Shown: one piece after another, positions 1-8,841 of the stretch
Position numbering within the stretch: the first letter of the stretch is position 1
Layout of the letters: each line of letters starts with the position of its first letter
Origin: Citrobacter europaeus
GTDB taxonomy: Bacteria > Pseudomonadota > Gammaproteobacteria > Enterobacterales > Enterobacteriaceae
Direction of reading: 5' to 3'
Assembly (NCBI GenBank): GCA_020099315.1
Contig: CP083650.1
Coordinates: forward strand, 3,410,001 to 3,474,000
DNA: 64,000 nt
The notes under the pieces: generated by a model
The model's database searches: none
What the model saw: only the letters and a program-made list of their open reading frames with translations
Told to the model about the DNA's origin: nothing
Position numbers and translations under genes: made by a program

Positions 1-1750
1 TGTGCGCGGCAGTCGGACATGCATCCAGTGCATTTGCCAGGACGTTTACCAACACCTGCTGAATACGCACTTCATCACCTGCCACCCACACGCTCCGGTC
101 TGGAAGCGTCAGCGTGCCCTGCTGCGGCTTATGCCGCATAGCCAACAGTTCCCAGGCAGCGCTGAACGTTTGTCGTAGGTCGACCGGATGCAAAGGCGCG
201 CCCGGTTCGGCCCGACGCGCAAACTGACGCAGTGAACGAATAATGGCATCGATGCGGGTAATCAGCCCCTCCGCTTTAGCCAACGTACTTCTGGCCTGAG
301 CGGATTGGTCCTGCTCAATTGCCCTTCCCGCCGTAAACAAGTACATCGACAGCGCATTTAGCGGTTGGTTAATTTCATGCGCCAGCGTGGTCATCGTCTG
401 ACCAACCACCGCCAGCTTTGCCGTCTGGATCAGTTCATCCTGCATCGCCCGGAGATCGGACTCAATCTCCTTACGCTCCGTCACTTCTTGCTCCAACTGA
501 TTTTTTTGCGCACTCAACTGACCCAGAGTATGGCGCAGCAAGCCTGCAATACGCCCCAGCTCATCGCGCCCATAAACCGGGATAGTAGCATCCGTTCTGC
601 CAAGACCAATTTGCACCACGGCCTGGTTGAGCGCGGTAAAACGCTTCACCAGCCGCGAACGAATGAAGTAGTGGTTAAGCCCCCAGGCAAGAAGTAGCGC
701 GAGCAGCGTAGCCAGCAAAATAAGTCCGCCGCTGACGCGAACAATCTGTTCCAGCCGCTGGTTAAACATCTGCATTTGCTGATGGCTACTTCCCAACTGC
801 GCTTCCAGCAGCGTTCGAAAGCGCCCGAGCGTTGCCTCTCGGGTATGGTTGGCATCAACCAGCGCTTTTTGCGCGGCGACATAATCGCGCATGGTATCGG
901 GCATTTTATTTTTCATCATGCCGATTTCCAGCAGCTCGTCGATAGTTTGCCGCAGGGTTATCGTACTGGGCCAGTCATCGAGGGTACGGATATTTTCATC
1001 CGCCGTTTTTTTCAGGTTCTCCAGATAGCGGATGTGATTTTCCACCAACATGCCGTCGTCACTACCCGACTTCAGTTCATTGAGCCTGTCGCGTAAATCA
1101 TCAACGATCTGATTTTCAATTCTTGCCAGGGTGTAGACCTGCTGCTGCTCGTTTTGCACCTCTCTGGCACGTTTGAGATACAGCGCAGCATCACCATTTT
1201 TGGCCTCGATTTGATCCAGCAACGTCCCCTGCTGCCAGGTAAAATCCTGCACCAGCGAATTCAGCTCGGTAGTAAAATCATCATGAAGCCAGTCTATGCG
1301 CGCGGAAAGTTCGCTCACTTTTTCACGCACAAGGAACAGGTTGTAGAGCACCCGATCCAGTTCCGCCATCAGCGCCCGGCTGTCTTGCAAAAGCACCGCC
1401 AGTTGCTGCTGCTCTGTCGGTTGCAAGCCCCGGCTCAGCACCTCAATCTTATCCAGATGGGAGATTATTTGATTGCGTAGCTGCAACCTTACCGTGGTGT
1501 TGGGGGCCAGCAGGAACTCATTCAGTTGATCCACAACCAGGTTGAGATTCCCTTCAATCAAAAAAGCGGAATGCACGCGCGGGAAGTAATCATCAAGCGA
1601 ATAACGTATCTGCGAGCTTTGCTCATGCCAGGAGTACAAACTGACGCAGCTTACGCTCAGCGTCAGTAATGCGCCGGTAAGGAAAGCGCCCCGCAGGCTG
1701 CTGCTGATGCTGAGCTGACGCAGGCGTTGCAGTATCGATCCACCTTTCAT
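1..1750 (-). CDS. pgtB: PgtB, membrane sensor kinase of the phosphoglycerate uptake regulon (3' end outside window)
   Basis: The reading frame starts at an ATG at 1750 and stays open to the left edge, giving about 583 N-terminal residues; the protein is cut off inside the ATPase domain. A hydrophobic segment lies near residues 18-42. A long helical, presumably periplasmic region follows, then a second membrane segment around residue 340 and a HAMP-like linker. The kinase part has the phosphoacceptor motif LAHEINQPLNALS with His458. In Salmonella, PgtB acts with PgtC and the regulator PgtA to induce the transporter PgtP when phosphoglycerates or PEP are outside the cell. The start overlaps the pgtC stop as ATGA, implying translational coupling. 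pgtA is expected just beyond the left edge. Confidence 0.9.
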   Translation of the reverse strand, partial: MKGGSILQRLRQLSISSSLRGAFLTGALLTLSVSCVSLYSWHEQSSQIRYSLDDYFPRVHSAFLIEGNLNLVVDQLNEFLLAPNTTVRLQLRNQIISHLDKIEVLSRGLQPTEQQQLAVLLQDSRALMAELDRVLYNLFLVREKVSELSARIDWLHDDFTTELNSLVQDFTWQQGTLLDQIEAKNGDAALYLKRAREVQNEQQQVYTLARIENQIVDDLRDRLNELKSGSDDGMLVENHIRYLENLKKTADENIRTLDDWPSTITLRQTIDELLEIGMMKNKMPDTMRDYVAAQKALVDANHTREATLGRFRTLLEAQLGSSHQQMQMFNQRLEQIVRVSGGLILLATLLALLLAWGLNHYFIRSRLVKRFTALNQAVVQIGLGRTDATIPVYGRDELGRIAGLLRHTLGQLSAQKNQLEQEVTERKEIESDLRAMQDELIQTAKLAVVGQTMTTLAHEINQPLNALSMYLFTAGRAIEQDQSAQARSTLAKAEGLITRIDAIIRSLRQFARRAEPGAPLHPVDLRQTFSAAWELLAMRHKPQQGTLTLPDRSVWVAGDEVRIQQVLVNVLANALDACPTAAH

Positions 1751-3009
1751 TTTAACTCTTCCAGTTTGGAAATCGCCTGACGCTGATTTTTAAGAAACCA
1801 CAACTGCCACTCCATCATCTGCTGTTCGGCCACGCTTTTATTATCAAATTGCGCAAGCCAGGCCTCATCTTCACTGTTCCTGGCATCTATCGGAACGCTG
1901 GTCAGTAACGCTCTGATTTCGGGTAGCGGGCGTTTCAGGCGCGCTTCGGCACTATAAAGCGCCCGCCAGGCATCTTTCAGTTGCGCGAGTCGAAAACTGA
2001 TCGCGGTATCAAACATCCGCTGTACCAGCTGTTGTCGCTTAAGGATCAGGCGATAATTAAGCGCTGGCTGGCTCATCAAAATTGCCTGCTGAGCCGCGCG
2101 TGGGTTATCAGGCGCGAGCTGAGTAACCGGATATTTTCCCGTGTTCGCATCGGCAAGGATCCGCTGCCCTTCAGGGCTTAACAGATAACGGATAAATCGA
2201 CGCGCTTCATTGGGGTGCTGGCTGTTCTTAAGAACGGCAACATAAGTAGGCGAAACCGCCGAGCGAGGAAAATAGGTAAAAGCCAGGTGCGGATCGTTTA
2301 GCAACAGGTTGGCATAGTTATCAATGACCGGCCCCGCCACGCCCAGACCGCTCTTAATTTTGTCGGCCACACCAAAACTGCGAGATGAAATAGTGACCAG
2401 ATTACCGGCACTGGCCAACAGCGTCGCCCAGCCCTCTTCCCATCCTTTTTGCTGCAGCAGCGACTCAACCATCAGGTGGTTGGTATCGGAACGCGACGGG
2501 CTACTCATTAACAACGCGTTCTGATATTTAGGTTGCGTTAAATCCCCCCAGTCAGCAGGAGGCGACAAATGACGCGCCGCCAGCGCAGAACGGTTAATTA
2601 GCAGACCAAAACCAGATATCGCAACGGCCACGGAGGTAGAACGAATCGAGTCAGGCACCAGCCGCTGGCTTTCCGGCAGTACATTATCGAAGGGCGCCAG
2701 CTTCTGATGCTCCTGAAGATGCTGCAACAGCATGGGCGACGAGGTCAGAATCAGATCGACGTTTTCCGCATTGGCAGTATCAAGCAGTTGTTCCAGTGAA
2801 CTGCTGGTCCGGTTTAACGTGCGAATCATCACTGACCCTGGCTCCGTCTGCCAGCGCTGGATAATCCAGGCCGTTGCCCCTGGGGAAAAAGTAGTCGCCA
2901 TCACCAGTTCTTTCCCCAAAGCCAGACTACTCACCGACAGCGACATAAAACAGAGCAAGATCGCCCAAAAGCGCCCCCGACCCAAAAGTCTGTTTGTGAT
3001 CCCGTTCAT
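1747..3009 (-). CDS. pgtC: PgtC, periplasmic regulatory protein for phosphoglycerate transport
   Basis: About 420 residues from the ATG at 3009. An in-frame ATG at 3045 would add 12 residues ahead of the signal peptide and is less likely. The N-terminus has two basic patches, a hydrophobic core (FWAILLCFMSLSVSSLALG) and a likely cleavage near residue 32. The rest resembles a periplasmic solute-binding fold, with segments such as LTQPKYQNALLMSSPSRSDT typical of binding proteins. In Salmonella PgtC works with the PgtB sensor, so a role in ligand sensing is an inference from the family. It is first in the minus-strand pgtC-pgtB transcript and diverges from pgtP. Confidence 0.88.
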   Translation of the reverse strand: MNGITNRLLGRGRFWAILLCFMSLSVSSLALGKELVMATTFSPGATAWIIQRWQTEPGSVMIRTLNRTSSSLEQLLDTANAENVDLILTSSPMLLQHLQEHQKLAPFDNVLPESQRLVPDSIRSTSVAVAISGFGLLINRSALAARHLSPPADWGDLTQPKYQNALLMSSPSRSDTNHLMVESLLQQKGWEEGWATLLASAGNLVTISSRSFGVADKIKSGLGVAGPVIDNYANLLLNDPHLAFTYFPRSAVSPTYVAVLKNSQHPNEARRFIRYLLSPEGQRILADANTGKYPVTQLAPDNPRAAQQAILMSQPALNYRLILKRQQLVQRMFDTAISFRLAQLKDAWRALYSAEARLKRPLPEIRALLTSVPIDARNSEDEAWLAQFDNKSVAEQQMMEWQLWFLKNQRQAISKLEELK

Positions 3010-3362
3010 AAATACCAACATGTGCAAAAAATAATATTGAGACAAAACTTACCCGTTTATCACCGCAGGGGGAGAAGAATAAGGTTATTCGTACAATAAC
3101 CAAACGGAAAGTGACGACATCAGTAAAGAATACCCGAAAATGCGGTCTGAATTTGTTAATATCCGCACACACCGAAGATAAAAATTCCCGTAAAAGAATA
3201 GATTTTAAAATCCTTTATTTAAAAAGAGTCAAAATCAGCTACGCAACACACAATTTGTGTCAATAGTGACTCATTTCATCAACTTGAGTTTCTCTGCCAT
3301 CTATTTCACTCTTCACTGCGAAAAATCCTGATATTCACATCAATATAAATTTAGGTGATGAT
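3010..3362. promoter_or_regulatory. Divergent pgtC/pgtP regulatory region
   Basis: About 350 AT-rich bases lie between the diverging pgtC and pgtP starts. No gene is convincing here; a short minus-strand frame over 2927-3172 runs into pgtC in the wrong frame. The region must hold both promoters and the PgtA-dependent activation site for pgtP. A weak ribosome-binding sequence (AGGTGATGAT) sits just before the pgtP ATG. I could not assign a specific operator. Confidence 0.55.
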
Positions 3363-4754
3363 ATGTTATCAATATTTAAGGCAGGGCCAGCGGCAAATAA
3401 AGTCCCGGCGGAGAAAGTCCAGGCTACTTATAGCCGATACCGCATGCAGGCATTACTCAGCGTATTTCTTGGCTATCTTGCGTACTATATTGTGCGCAAT
3501 AACTTCACGCTCTCAACTCCATACCTGAAAGAGCATCTGGATCTCAGTGCTACGCAGATTGGCTTACTTAGCAGTTGCATGCTTATTGCCTATGGGATCA
3601 GTAAAGGCATAATGAGCAGTCTGGCAGATAAGGCCAGCCCAAAAGTCTTCATGGCATGCGGCCTGATCCTGTGTGCTATCGTCAACGTAGGCCTGGGGTT
3701 CAGTACCGGATTCTGGATTTTTGCCGCTCTGGTCGTTTTCAACGGTTTGTTCCAGGGGATGGGCGTCGGCCCTTCATTTATTACCATCGCTAACTGGTTT
3801 CCACGTAAAGAGCGTGGACGCGTTGGCGCATTCTGGAATATCTCACATAACGTTGGCGGAGGTATTGTCGCGCCGATTGTTGGTGCCGCCTTTGCCATTT
3901 TGGGGAGCGAACACTGGCAAAGCGCCAGCTATATTGTCCCAGCCGGCGTTGCCGTACTGTTTGCTTTTATTGTACTGCTGCTGGGGAAAGGCTCACCGCG
4001 TCAGGAAGGCTTACCGGCACTAGAGCAAATGATGCCGGAAGAAAAAGTCGTATTAAATACCCGACACGTTGTCGAAGCGCCAGAAAATATGAGCGCCTTC
4101 CAGATCTTCTGCACCTATGTCCTGCGCAATAAGAATGCCTGGTATGTTTCACTGGTAGACGTCTTTGTTTATATGGTGCGTTTTGGCATGATAAGCTGGC
4201 TGCCAATTTATTTATTAACCGAAAAACATTTCTCGAAAGAACAAATGAGCGTAGCGTTCCTGTTTTTCGAATGGGCGGCAATTCCATCCACATTACTGGC
4301 GGGTTGGCTCACTGATAAACTGTTTAAAGGCCGCCGCATGCCGCTGGCTATGATCTGTATGGCGCTGATTTTCGTCTGCCTGATCGGCTACTGGAAAAGT
4401 GAATCGTTAGTGATGGTCACTATTTTTGCCGCCATCGTGGGTTGCCTGATTTATGTTCCGCAGTTCCTCGCGTCCGTTCAGACGATGGAAATTGTCCCCA
4501 GTTTCGCGGTAGGTTCTGCGGTCGGGTTACGCGGATTCATGAGCTACATTTTTGGCGCATCCCTGGGAACCAGTCTGTTTGGCGTGATGGTCGACAAAAT
4601 GGGATGGCATGGCGGATTCTATCTGTTGATGGGTGGGATTGTCTGCTGCATCCTGTTCTGCTACCTCTCTCATCGTGGCGCGCTGGAGCTCGAACAACAG
4701 CGAAAAAATGCTCAGCAAGAGGAAGCCTCACTCCAGTTGGCAGATGCCCGGTAA
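3363..4754 (+). CDS. pgtP: PgtP, phosphoglycerate:phosphate antiporter (MFS, OPA family)
   Basis: 463 residues, as expected for the organophosphate:phosphate antiporter branch of the major facilitator superfamily (relatives GlpT and UhpT). Twelve hydrophobic segments can be followed, starting at LSVFLGYLAYYIVRNNFTLS. The conserved basic residues in helix 1 and the loop WFPRKERGRVGAFWN are typical of the family. It takes up 2- and 3-phosphoglycerate and PEP in exchange for phosphate at the inner membrane. It is divergent from pgtCB, whose products induce it. The ATG at 3363 fits the family N-terminus. Confidence 0.93.
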   Translation: MLSIFKAGPAANKVPAEKVQATYSRYRMQALLSVFLGYLAYYIVRNNFTLSTPYLKEHLDLSATQIGLLSSCMLIAYGISKGIMSSLADKASPKVFMACGLILCAIVNVGLGFSTGFWIFAALVVFNGLFQGMGVGPSFITIANWFPRKERGRVGAFWNISHNVGGGIVAPIVGAAFAILGSEHWQSASYIVPAGVAVLFAFIVLLLGKGSPRQEGLPALEQMMPEEKVVLNTRHVVEAPENMSAFQIFCTYVLRNKNAWYVSLVDVFVYMVRFGMISWLPIYLLTEKHFSKEQMSVAFLFFEWAAIPSTLLAGWLTDKLFKGRRMPLAMICMALIFVCLIGYWKSESLVMVTIFAAIVGCLIYVPQFLASVQTMEIVPSFAVGSAVGLRGFMSYIFGASLGTSLFGVMVDKMGWHGGFYLLMGGIVCCILFCYLSHRGALELEQQRKNAQQEEASLQLADAR

Positions 4755-4774
4755 TCGACGTAGGTTTCGCAAAA

Positions 4775-4797
4775 AAGTGCCAGCGATGCTGGCACTT
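4775..4797 (-). terminator. Rho-independent terminator of yfdY, possibly shared with pgtP
   Basis: Perfect 10-bp stem (AAGTGCCAGC / GCTGGCACTT) with a 3-base loop. On the minus strand it runs into a U-tract (complement of 4771-4776), so it mainly ends yfdY. The hairpin also lies just after the pgtP stop, though without a plus-strand T-run. Confidence 0.8.
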
Positions 4798-4861
4798 CAA
4801 TAACTCAGATAAATATAAGTCGCTCTGTGTGATAATGTATTGCTAATAGTAACATTCCTAA

Positions 4862-5104
4862 TTATCGCTTACCGTAGCCCACTATAAAGCGAATAATCAA
4901 ACCGCATGCAGGGGCAAGAAAAAGGAATAATCCGGTTACCATTTCGTTACCATTGGTCAACCGCATAGTAAAAACGTAAATTAATGCCGTAAGGATGGCC
5001 ATACCGAGAAAAGCGCTGATTGACGCCGCTGCGCCCATAACCTGCCAAATATAGCAACTGACGCACAAAATGCTCAGTGCAAGAAAGATCCAGAAATAGA
5101 ACAT
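4862..5104 (-). CDS. yfdY: YfdY, small inner-membrane protein (DUF2545)
   Basis: 80 residues, mostly hydrophobic, with three likely membrane segments: IFLALSILCVSCYIW, an Ala/Ile-rich middle segment, and GLFLFLAPACGLIIRFIV. It matches E. coli YfdY in length and position next to lpxP, and belongs to DUF2545, whose function is unknown. An AGGAGGT-like site (complement of acctcct at 5111-5117) precedes the ATG at good spacing. It is a single-gene unit ending at the hairpin at 4775-4797. Confidence 0.85.
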   Translation of the reverse strand: MFYFWIFLALSILCVSCYIWQVMGAAASISAFLGMAILTALIYVFTMRLTNGNEMVTGLFLFLAPACGLIIRFIVGYGKR

Positions 5105-5543
5105 AGCGATACCTCCTGTCTGCCATAAACTTAACCTAAGTCCTTACACTCCCTTAACTTTATATTCTAAGATAGTTCCTATCTTCATGCAATTTAAGCA
5201 ACATCTTAGTTACATATGTCATTCGCCTGCGTACTGTTAACTCTTCAACAGACTGTTATTTAATCTGCATAAAAACAACGAATTATATATAGATTAATTT
5301 TTGTTCTTAATCGCCCTAAAAACATTTACGAATCTTGAGTAATTATTTCTGGCTGACATTAATCTTCGGGTGTACATTGTGCGTCCGATCATTCATGCCC
5401 CCTCGTGGTTTTCTCCTGACTCAGTTTTACACTCTTTACAGGAACCAATGTCGTTCATGGCGGCCTAACGATCAGTACAGAGTATAAAGCGACTGACAAA
5501 GAATCTTCGCGATACATCTATTTCGTATCAACAACAGGTGCTT
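5105..5543. promoter_or_regulatory. yfdY/lpxP divergent intergenic region with long lpxP leader
   Basis: About 440 AT-rich bases with no convincing gene. It must contain the yfdY promoter and the cold-inducible lpxP promoter. The sequence before lpxP (5440-5543) probably forms a long 5' leader, which would suit cold-controlled expression, but I saw no strong hairpin or recognised RNA family. The cold control of lpxP is known from E. coli; its site here is inferred. Confidence 0.4.
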
Positions 5544-6464
5544 ATGTTCCCCCAATGTAAATTTTCACGCGCGTTTTTGCATCCGCGCTACTGGCTCACA
5601 TGGTTTGGTGTTGGTGTGCTCTGGTTACTGGTACAACTTCCCTATCCCGTATTGTGTTTTCTTGGTACCCGTACAGGAACGCTTGCTCGTCCATTTTTGA
5701 AACGCCGTGAATCTATTGCACGTAAAAATCTCGAACTCTGTTTCCCGAATCTGTCGCAAGAAGAAAGAGACAAGCTGGTCGATGAGAACTTTCGTTCACT
5801 CGGCATGGGACTGCTTGAAACAGGTATGGCCTGGTTCTGGCCGGACCGCCGGGTGCGTAAATGGTTTGACGTAGAAGGGCTCGACAACCTGAAACGCGCC
5901 CAATTGCAAAACCGTGGCGTGATGGTTGTAGGCGTACACTTTATGTCGCTCGAGTTAGGTGGTCGCGTAATGGGGCTTTGCCAACCGATGATGGCAACCT
6001 ATCGCCCGCACAACAATAAGTTGATGGAGTGGATCCAAACCCGCGGTCGTATGCGCTCTAACAAGGCCATGATCGGCAGAAATAATCTGCGTGGTATTGT
6101 CGGTGCCCTGAAAAAAGGCGAGGCCGTATGGTTTGCCCCCGATCAGGACTATGGTCGCAAAGGGAGTTCATTCGCCCCGTTCTTCGCAGTCAAAAACGTT
6201 GCGACCACTAACGGCACTTACGTATTGTCACGGTTATCGGGCGCAGCAATGCTGACGGTAACCATGGTGAGAAAAGCAGATAACTCCGGTTACCGCCTGT
6301 TCATCACCCCGCAAATGGAAGGTTACCCGGCAGATGAAAGCCAGGCTGCAGCGTATATGAACAAAATTATCGAAAAAGAGATCATGCGCGCACCCGAGCA
6401 GTATCTCTGGATCCACCGCCGCTTCAAAACTCGCCCGATGGGTGAAGCCTCGTTATATATCTAA
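5544..6464 (+). CDS. lpxP: LpxP, cold-induced palmitoleoyl-ACP:Kdo2-lipid IVA acyltransferase
   Basis: 306 residues from ATG 5544. A GTG at 5538 is in frame, but ACAGG at 5534-5538 serves as the ribosome-binding site for the ATG, and MFPQCKFSR is the E. coli LpxP N-terminus. It transfers palmitoleate to lipid A precursor in place of the laurate added by LpxL, keeping the outer membrane fluid in the cold. One N-terminal membrane anchor (WLTWFGVGVLWLLVQLPYPV) is followed by the acyltransferase domain with the HX4E-type motif in VGVHFMSLELGGR. The C-terminal RRFKTRP motif is also conserved. It is monocistronic and ends in a strong hairpin. Confidence 0.95.
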   Translation: MFPQCKFSRAFLHPRYWLTWFGVGVLWLLVQLPYPVLCFLGTRTGTLARPFLKRRESIARKNLELCFPNLSQEERDKLVDENFRSLGMGLLETGMAWFWPDRRVRKWFDVEGLDNLKRAQLQNRGVMVVGVHFMSLELGGRVMGLCQPMMATYRPHNNKLMEWIQTRGRMRSNKAMIGRNNLRGIVGALKKGEAVWFAPDQDYGRKGSSFAPFFAVKNVATTNGTYVLSRLSGAAMLTVTMVRKADNSGYRLFITPQMEGYPADESQAAAYMNKIIEKEIMRAPEQYLWIHRRFKTRPMGEASLYI

Positions 6465-6467
6465 AAA

Positions 6468-6492
6468 GAAAGGCCGTAAGGCCTTTCTTTTT
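6468..6492 (+). terminator. Bidirectional terminator between lpxP and the LprI-type gene
   Basis: Stem GAAAGGCC / GGCCTTTC with GTAA loop, followed by a run of T on the plus strand. The A-tract at 6463-6467 gives U's on the minus strand, so it can end both convergent genes. Confidence 0.88.
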
Positions 6493-6505
6493 TTCCGCAG
6501 TTGAA

Positions 6506-7120
6506 TTACTTAACGCCCCACTTGTTCTGGAGTTCAGTCATTCGCTCATTGTAGTTACGGGCAATACAGGCTGGCTTGTCCTGCTCTTTCCAGCACTCGT
6601 TACGCCCTTTCACCCAACCGCGTTGCTCTGCTTTGAGCGTCGGGTTATTACCCGATTTCACCAGCGCCTGCTTGTAGGCCCCATTTAGCGCCATATCCAT
6701 AGCTGAGAGCGCAGGGCTCTGGCAGATAGCCTCTTCGATACTGCCTTTTACTACCGCAGCACAGGAAAAAGAAGGCCCGCTGCTGGTCGATTTTTTTGCC
6801 CCGGAAAAGTCAATATTGTCTTCAGGCAGGCATACCCCATGCTTTCGATTCGGCCCGCTCCAGGAAACATCCGGATTCCCGTCATCTTTGCGGGAAATAG
6901 AAACGGTATTGTTACCGCTTTTTGCTTCCCAATAGTTTTCATTAAAAGCCTTCACCGTAGCCTTCGTGCCATCAATCCAGACATTGCCTTTACCATCACT
7001 ATTCACACCACCAATACTTGCGCAGCTGAAATTGAATGCCAACGGCGAGGCCGCCATCGACGTCAATGGCGTAAGAACGAGTGCTAACATCATTAATCTG
7101 GTCATTTTTAACCTTTTCAT
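6506..7120 (-). CDS. Secreted LprI/DUF1311-type protein, putative lysozyme-inhibitor relative
   Basis: 204 residues with a clear signal peptide (basic MKRLKMTR, hydrophobic MMLALVLTPL, cleavage near SMAA-S). The N-terminal half has a tryptophan-rich small beta-type domain with two cysteines (FNFSCAS and HGVCLPE). The C-terminal half, about residues 115-200, looks like the LprI/DUF1311 domain: SCAAVVKGSIEEAICQSPAL, AEQRGWVKGRNECW and KPACIARNYNERM, with the expected Cys pairs. LprI-domain proteins are periplasmic, and some inhibit lysozyme. The N-terminal half may be related to MliC-type inhibitors, but that is a guess. It is a single gene convergent with lpxP. Confidence 0.72.
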   Translation of the reverse strand: MKRLKMTRLMMLALVLTPLTSMAASPLAFNFSCASIGGVNSDGKGNVWIDGTKATVKAFNENYWEAKSGNNTVSISRKDDGNPDVSWSGPNRKHGVCLPEDNIDFSGAKKSTSSGPSFSCAAVVKGSIEEAICQSPALSAMDMALNGAYKQALVKSGNNPTLKAEQRGWVKGRNECWKEQDKPACIARNYNERMTELQNKWGVK

Positions 7121-7322
7121 TATCTAACTCCGCGAAAAATTAACCGTATTAACATCATGGCGATATGAGAATTCTCCGAGTAACCATTACGTCGCTCAAT
7201 AGCAATTTATTACCGGCAGAAATTAAACTGTCGCCGAATCACGACACTTGTAAGTTATTAAAATCAAATAAAAAAATGACTCTTGTCTCGCCTCATTTTT
7301 AGGCGTACATTAGCGCCGTCTG

Positions 7323-7448
7323 GAGCATGAAAGCTCAGAATTCTGAGGTGATGCAGCCAAGCAAACGAGGGGAATTCTCCCTTTCGTTTACGCGTGCATC
7401 AGCTCTCTGTCAGGTAAGCATATGTTCATTTAGACGTACCTCAGGTAC
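7323..7448 (+). ncRNA. Highly structured leader RNA upstream of ypdK
   Basis: Several hairpins lie in tandem ahead of ypdK. GAGC/GCTC spans 7323-7336, and a perfect 14-base palindrome (CTCAGAATTCTGAG) spans 7334-7347, so these two are mutually exclusive. A long hairpin runs from GATGCA 7350-7355 to TGCATC 7395-7400, with AAACGA/TCGTTT and GGGA/TCCC inside. A last hairpin, CGTACC/GGTACG, covers 7434-7449, just before the ypdK ribosome-binding site. I do not recognise a named RNA family. It could be a 5' leader controlling ypdK or a separate small RNA. Confidence 0.5.
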
Positions 7449-7463
7449 GCGGAGAGATGAAAA

Positions 7464-7535
7464 GTGAAATATTTCTTTATGGGCATTTCTTTTATGGTCA
7501 TCGTTTGGGCCGGTACTTTCGCCCTGATGATCTAA
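7464..7535 (+). CDS. ypdK: YpdK, 23-residue membrane protein
   Basis: A 23-codon frame starting with GTG at 7464 encodes one hydrophobic helix, beginning (M)KYFFMGISFMVIVW and ending AGTFALMI. It matches E. coli YpdK, a small protein confirmed there by epitope tagging, as far as I recall. GGAGAG at 7451-7456 is a good ribosome-binding site. The function is unknown; the protein probably sits in the inner membrane. It lies next to alaC, convergent with it, and shares its terminator. Confidence 0.88.
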   Translation: MKYFFMGISFMVIVWAGTFALMI

Positions 7536-7549
7536 ATTAAAAGACGCAG

Positions 7550-7583
7550 CAAAAAAAAACAGGAGCCATCAGGCTCCTGTTTG
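7550..7583. terminator. Bidirectional terminator between ypdK and alaC
   Basis: Perfect stem (AAACAGGAGCC / GGCTCCTGTTT) with ATCA loop. The long A-run at 7551-7559 gives a U-tract for alaC on the minus strand. The plus-strand side has TTTGCTTTT. Confidence 0.9.
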
Positions 7584-7602
7584 CTTTTGGGGAATCGGGT
7601 TG

Positions 7603-8841
7603 TTAGTCGGTACTTTCAGTAGCCGATTTTGTACTGGCAGGCAGTAAGCCATCGGCGCGAAACATCGCTTTAATACCGCGAATCGCCTGGCGAGTACGGT
7701 CGCGGTTTTCAATTAGCGCAAAGCGCACGTGCGTATCGCCATAATCACCAAATCCAATCCCCGGAGAAACGCAGACCTTCGCTTCGTTCAGCAGCTTTTT
7801 GGCAAATTCAAGTGACCCCATCCCGGCGTAATGCTCTGGAATTTTCGCCCAAACGTACATCGAGGCTTTTGGCATCTCGACCATCCAACCGGCTTCATGC
7901 AGCCCTTTTACCAGTACGTCTCGACGGCGTTTATATTGCTCCGCAATATCCCGTACGCACTGCTGATCGCCTTCCAGCGCGGCGATAGCTGCAACCTGCA
8001 ACGGCGTAAAGGTTCCGTAATCGTGATAGCTCTTAATTCGTGCCAGCGCGTTGACCAGCGTTTTATTACCCACCATAAAACCGATACGCCAGCCCGCCAT
8101 GTTGTAGCTTTTCGACAGGGTGAAAAATTCAACCGCAACATCGCGAGCACCCGGTACCTGCATAATCGACGGCGCTTTCCAGCCATCGTAGACAATATCG
8201 GCATAGGCCAGGTCATGAACCACCAGCACGTCATAGCGTTTCGCCAGGGCCACGACTTTTTCAAAGAACTCCAACTCGACGCACTGCGCAGTCGGGTTAG
8301 AAGGGAAACCTAAGATCATCATCTTCGGTTTAGGATAGCTTTCGCGAATCGCGCGCTCCAGCTCATTAAAGAAATCGACGCCGTCGACCAGCGGCACTGA
8401 ACGTACCTGCGCGCCAGCAATCACTGCACCATAAATATGGATCGGATAGCTCGGGTTCGGTACAAGGACGGTATCACCGTGATCCAGCGTTGCCAGCATC
8501 AGGTGCGCCAGTCCTTCTTTAGAACCAATCGTCACAATCGCTTCGGATTCCGGATCGATCTCAACGTCATAGCGTTCCTGGTACCAGCGGGAAATCGCCC
8601 TACGCAGACGCGGAATGCCGCGCGAGGTGGAATAACCGTGAGTATCCGGGCGCTGCGCCACGGTACACAGTTTTTCAACAATATGAGGAGGCGTGGCCCC
8701 ATCCGGGTTCCCCATGCTGAAATCGATAATATCTTCGCCGCGCCGACGCGCAGCCATCTTCAGCTCAGCAGTGATGTTAAAAACGTAAGGGGGAAGGCGA
8801 TCAATACGCGTAAAGCGACGTTCAGGGCGGGAGTCAGCCAT
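7603..8841 (-). CDS. alaC: AlaC, glutamate-pyruvate aminotransferase (alanine synthesis)
   Basis: 412 residues, a class I/II PLP-dependent aminotransferase. It makes alanine from pyruvate and glutamate in the cytoplasm; AlaC (formerly YfdZ) is one of three main alanine-forming enzymes in E. coli. Visible motifs are FSMGNPDGATPP, the PLP-lysine segment FTLSKSYNMAGWRIGF, the phosphate-binding NPSYPIH loop and the C-terminal VRFALIENRDR arginine. Length equals the E. coli protein. GAGGATATT precedes the ATG at suitable spacing. It is divergent from ypdA. Confidence 0.95.
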   Translation of the reverse strand: MADSRPERRFTRIDRLPPYVFNITAELKMAARRRGEDIIDFSMGNPDGATPPHIVEKLCTVAQRPDTHGYSTSRGIPRLRRAISRWYQERYDVEIDPESEAIVTIGSKEGLAHLMLATLDHGDTVLVPNPSYPIHIYGAVIAGAQVRSVPLVDGVDFFNELERAIRESYPKPKMMILGFPSNPTAQCVELEFFEKVVALAKRYDVLVVHDLAYADIVYDGWKAPSIMQVPGARDVAVEFFTLSKSYNMAGWRIGFMVGNKTLVNALARIKSYHDYGTFTPLQVAAIAALEGDQQCVRDIAEQYKRRRDVLVKGLHEAGWMVEMPKASMYVWAKIPEHYAGMGSLEFAKKLLNEAKVCVSPGIGFGDYGDTHVRFALIENRDRTRQAIRGIKAMFRADGLLPASTKSATESTD

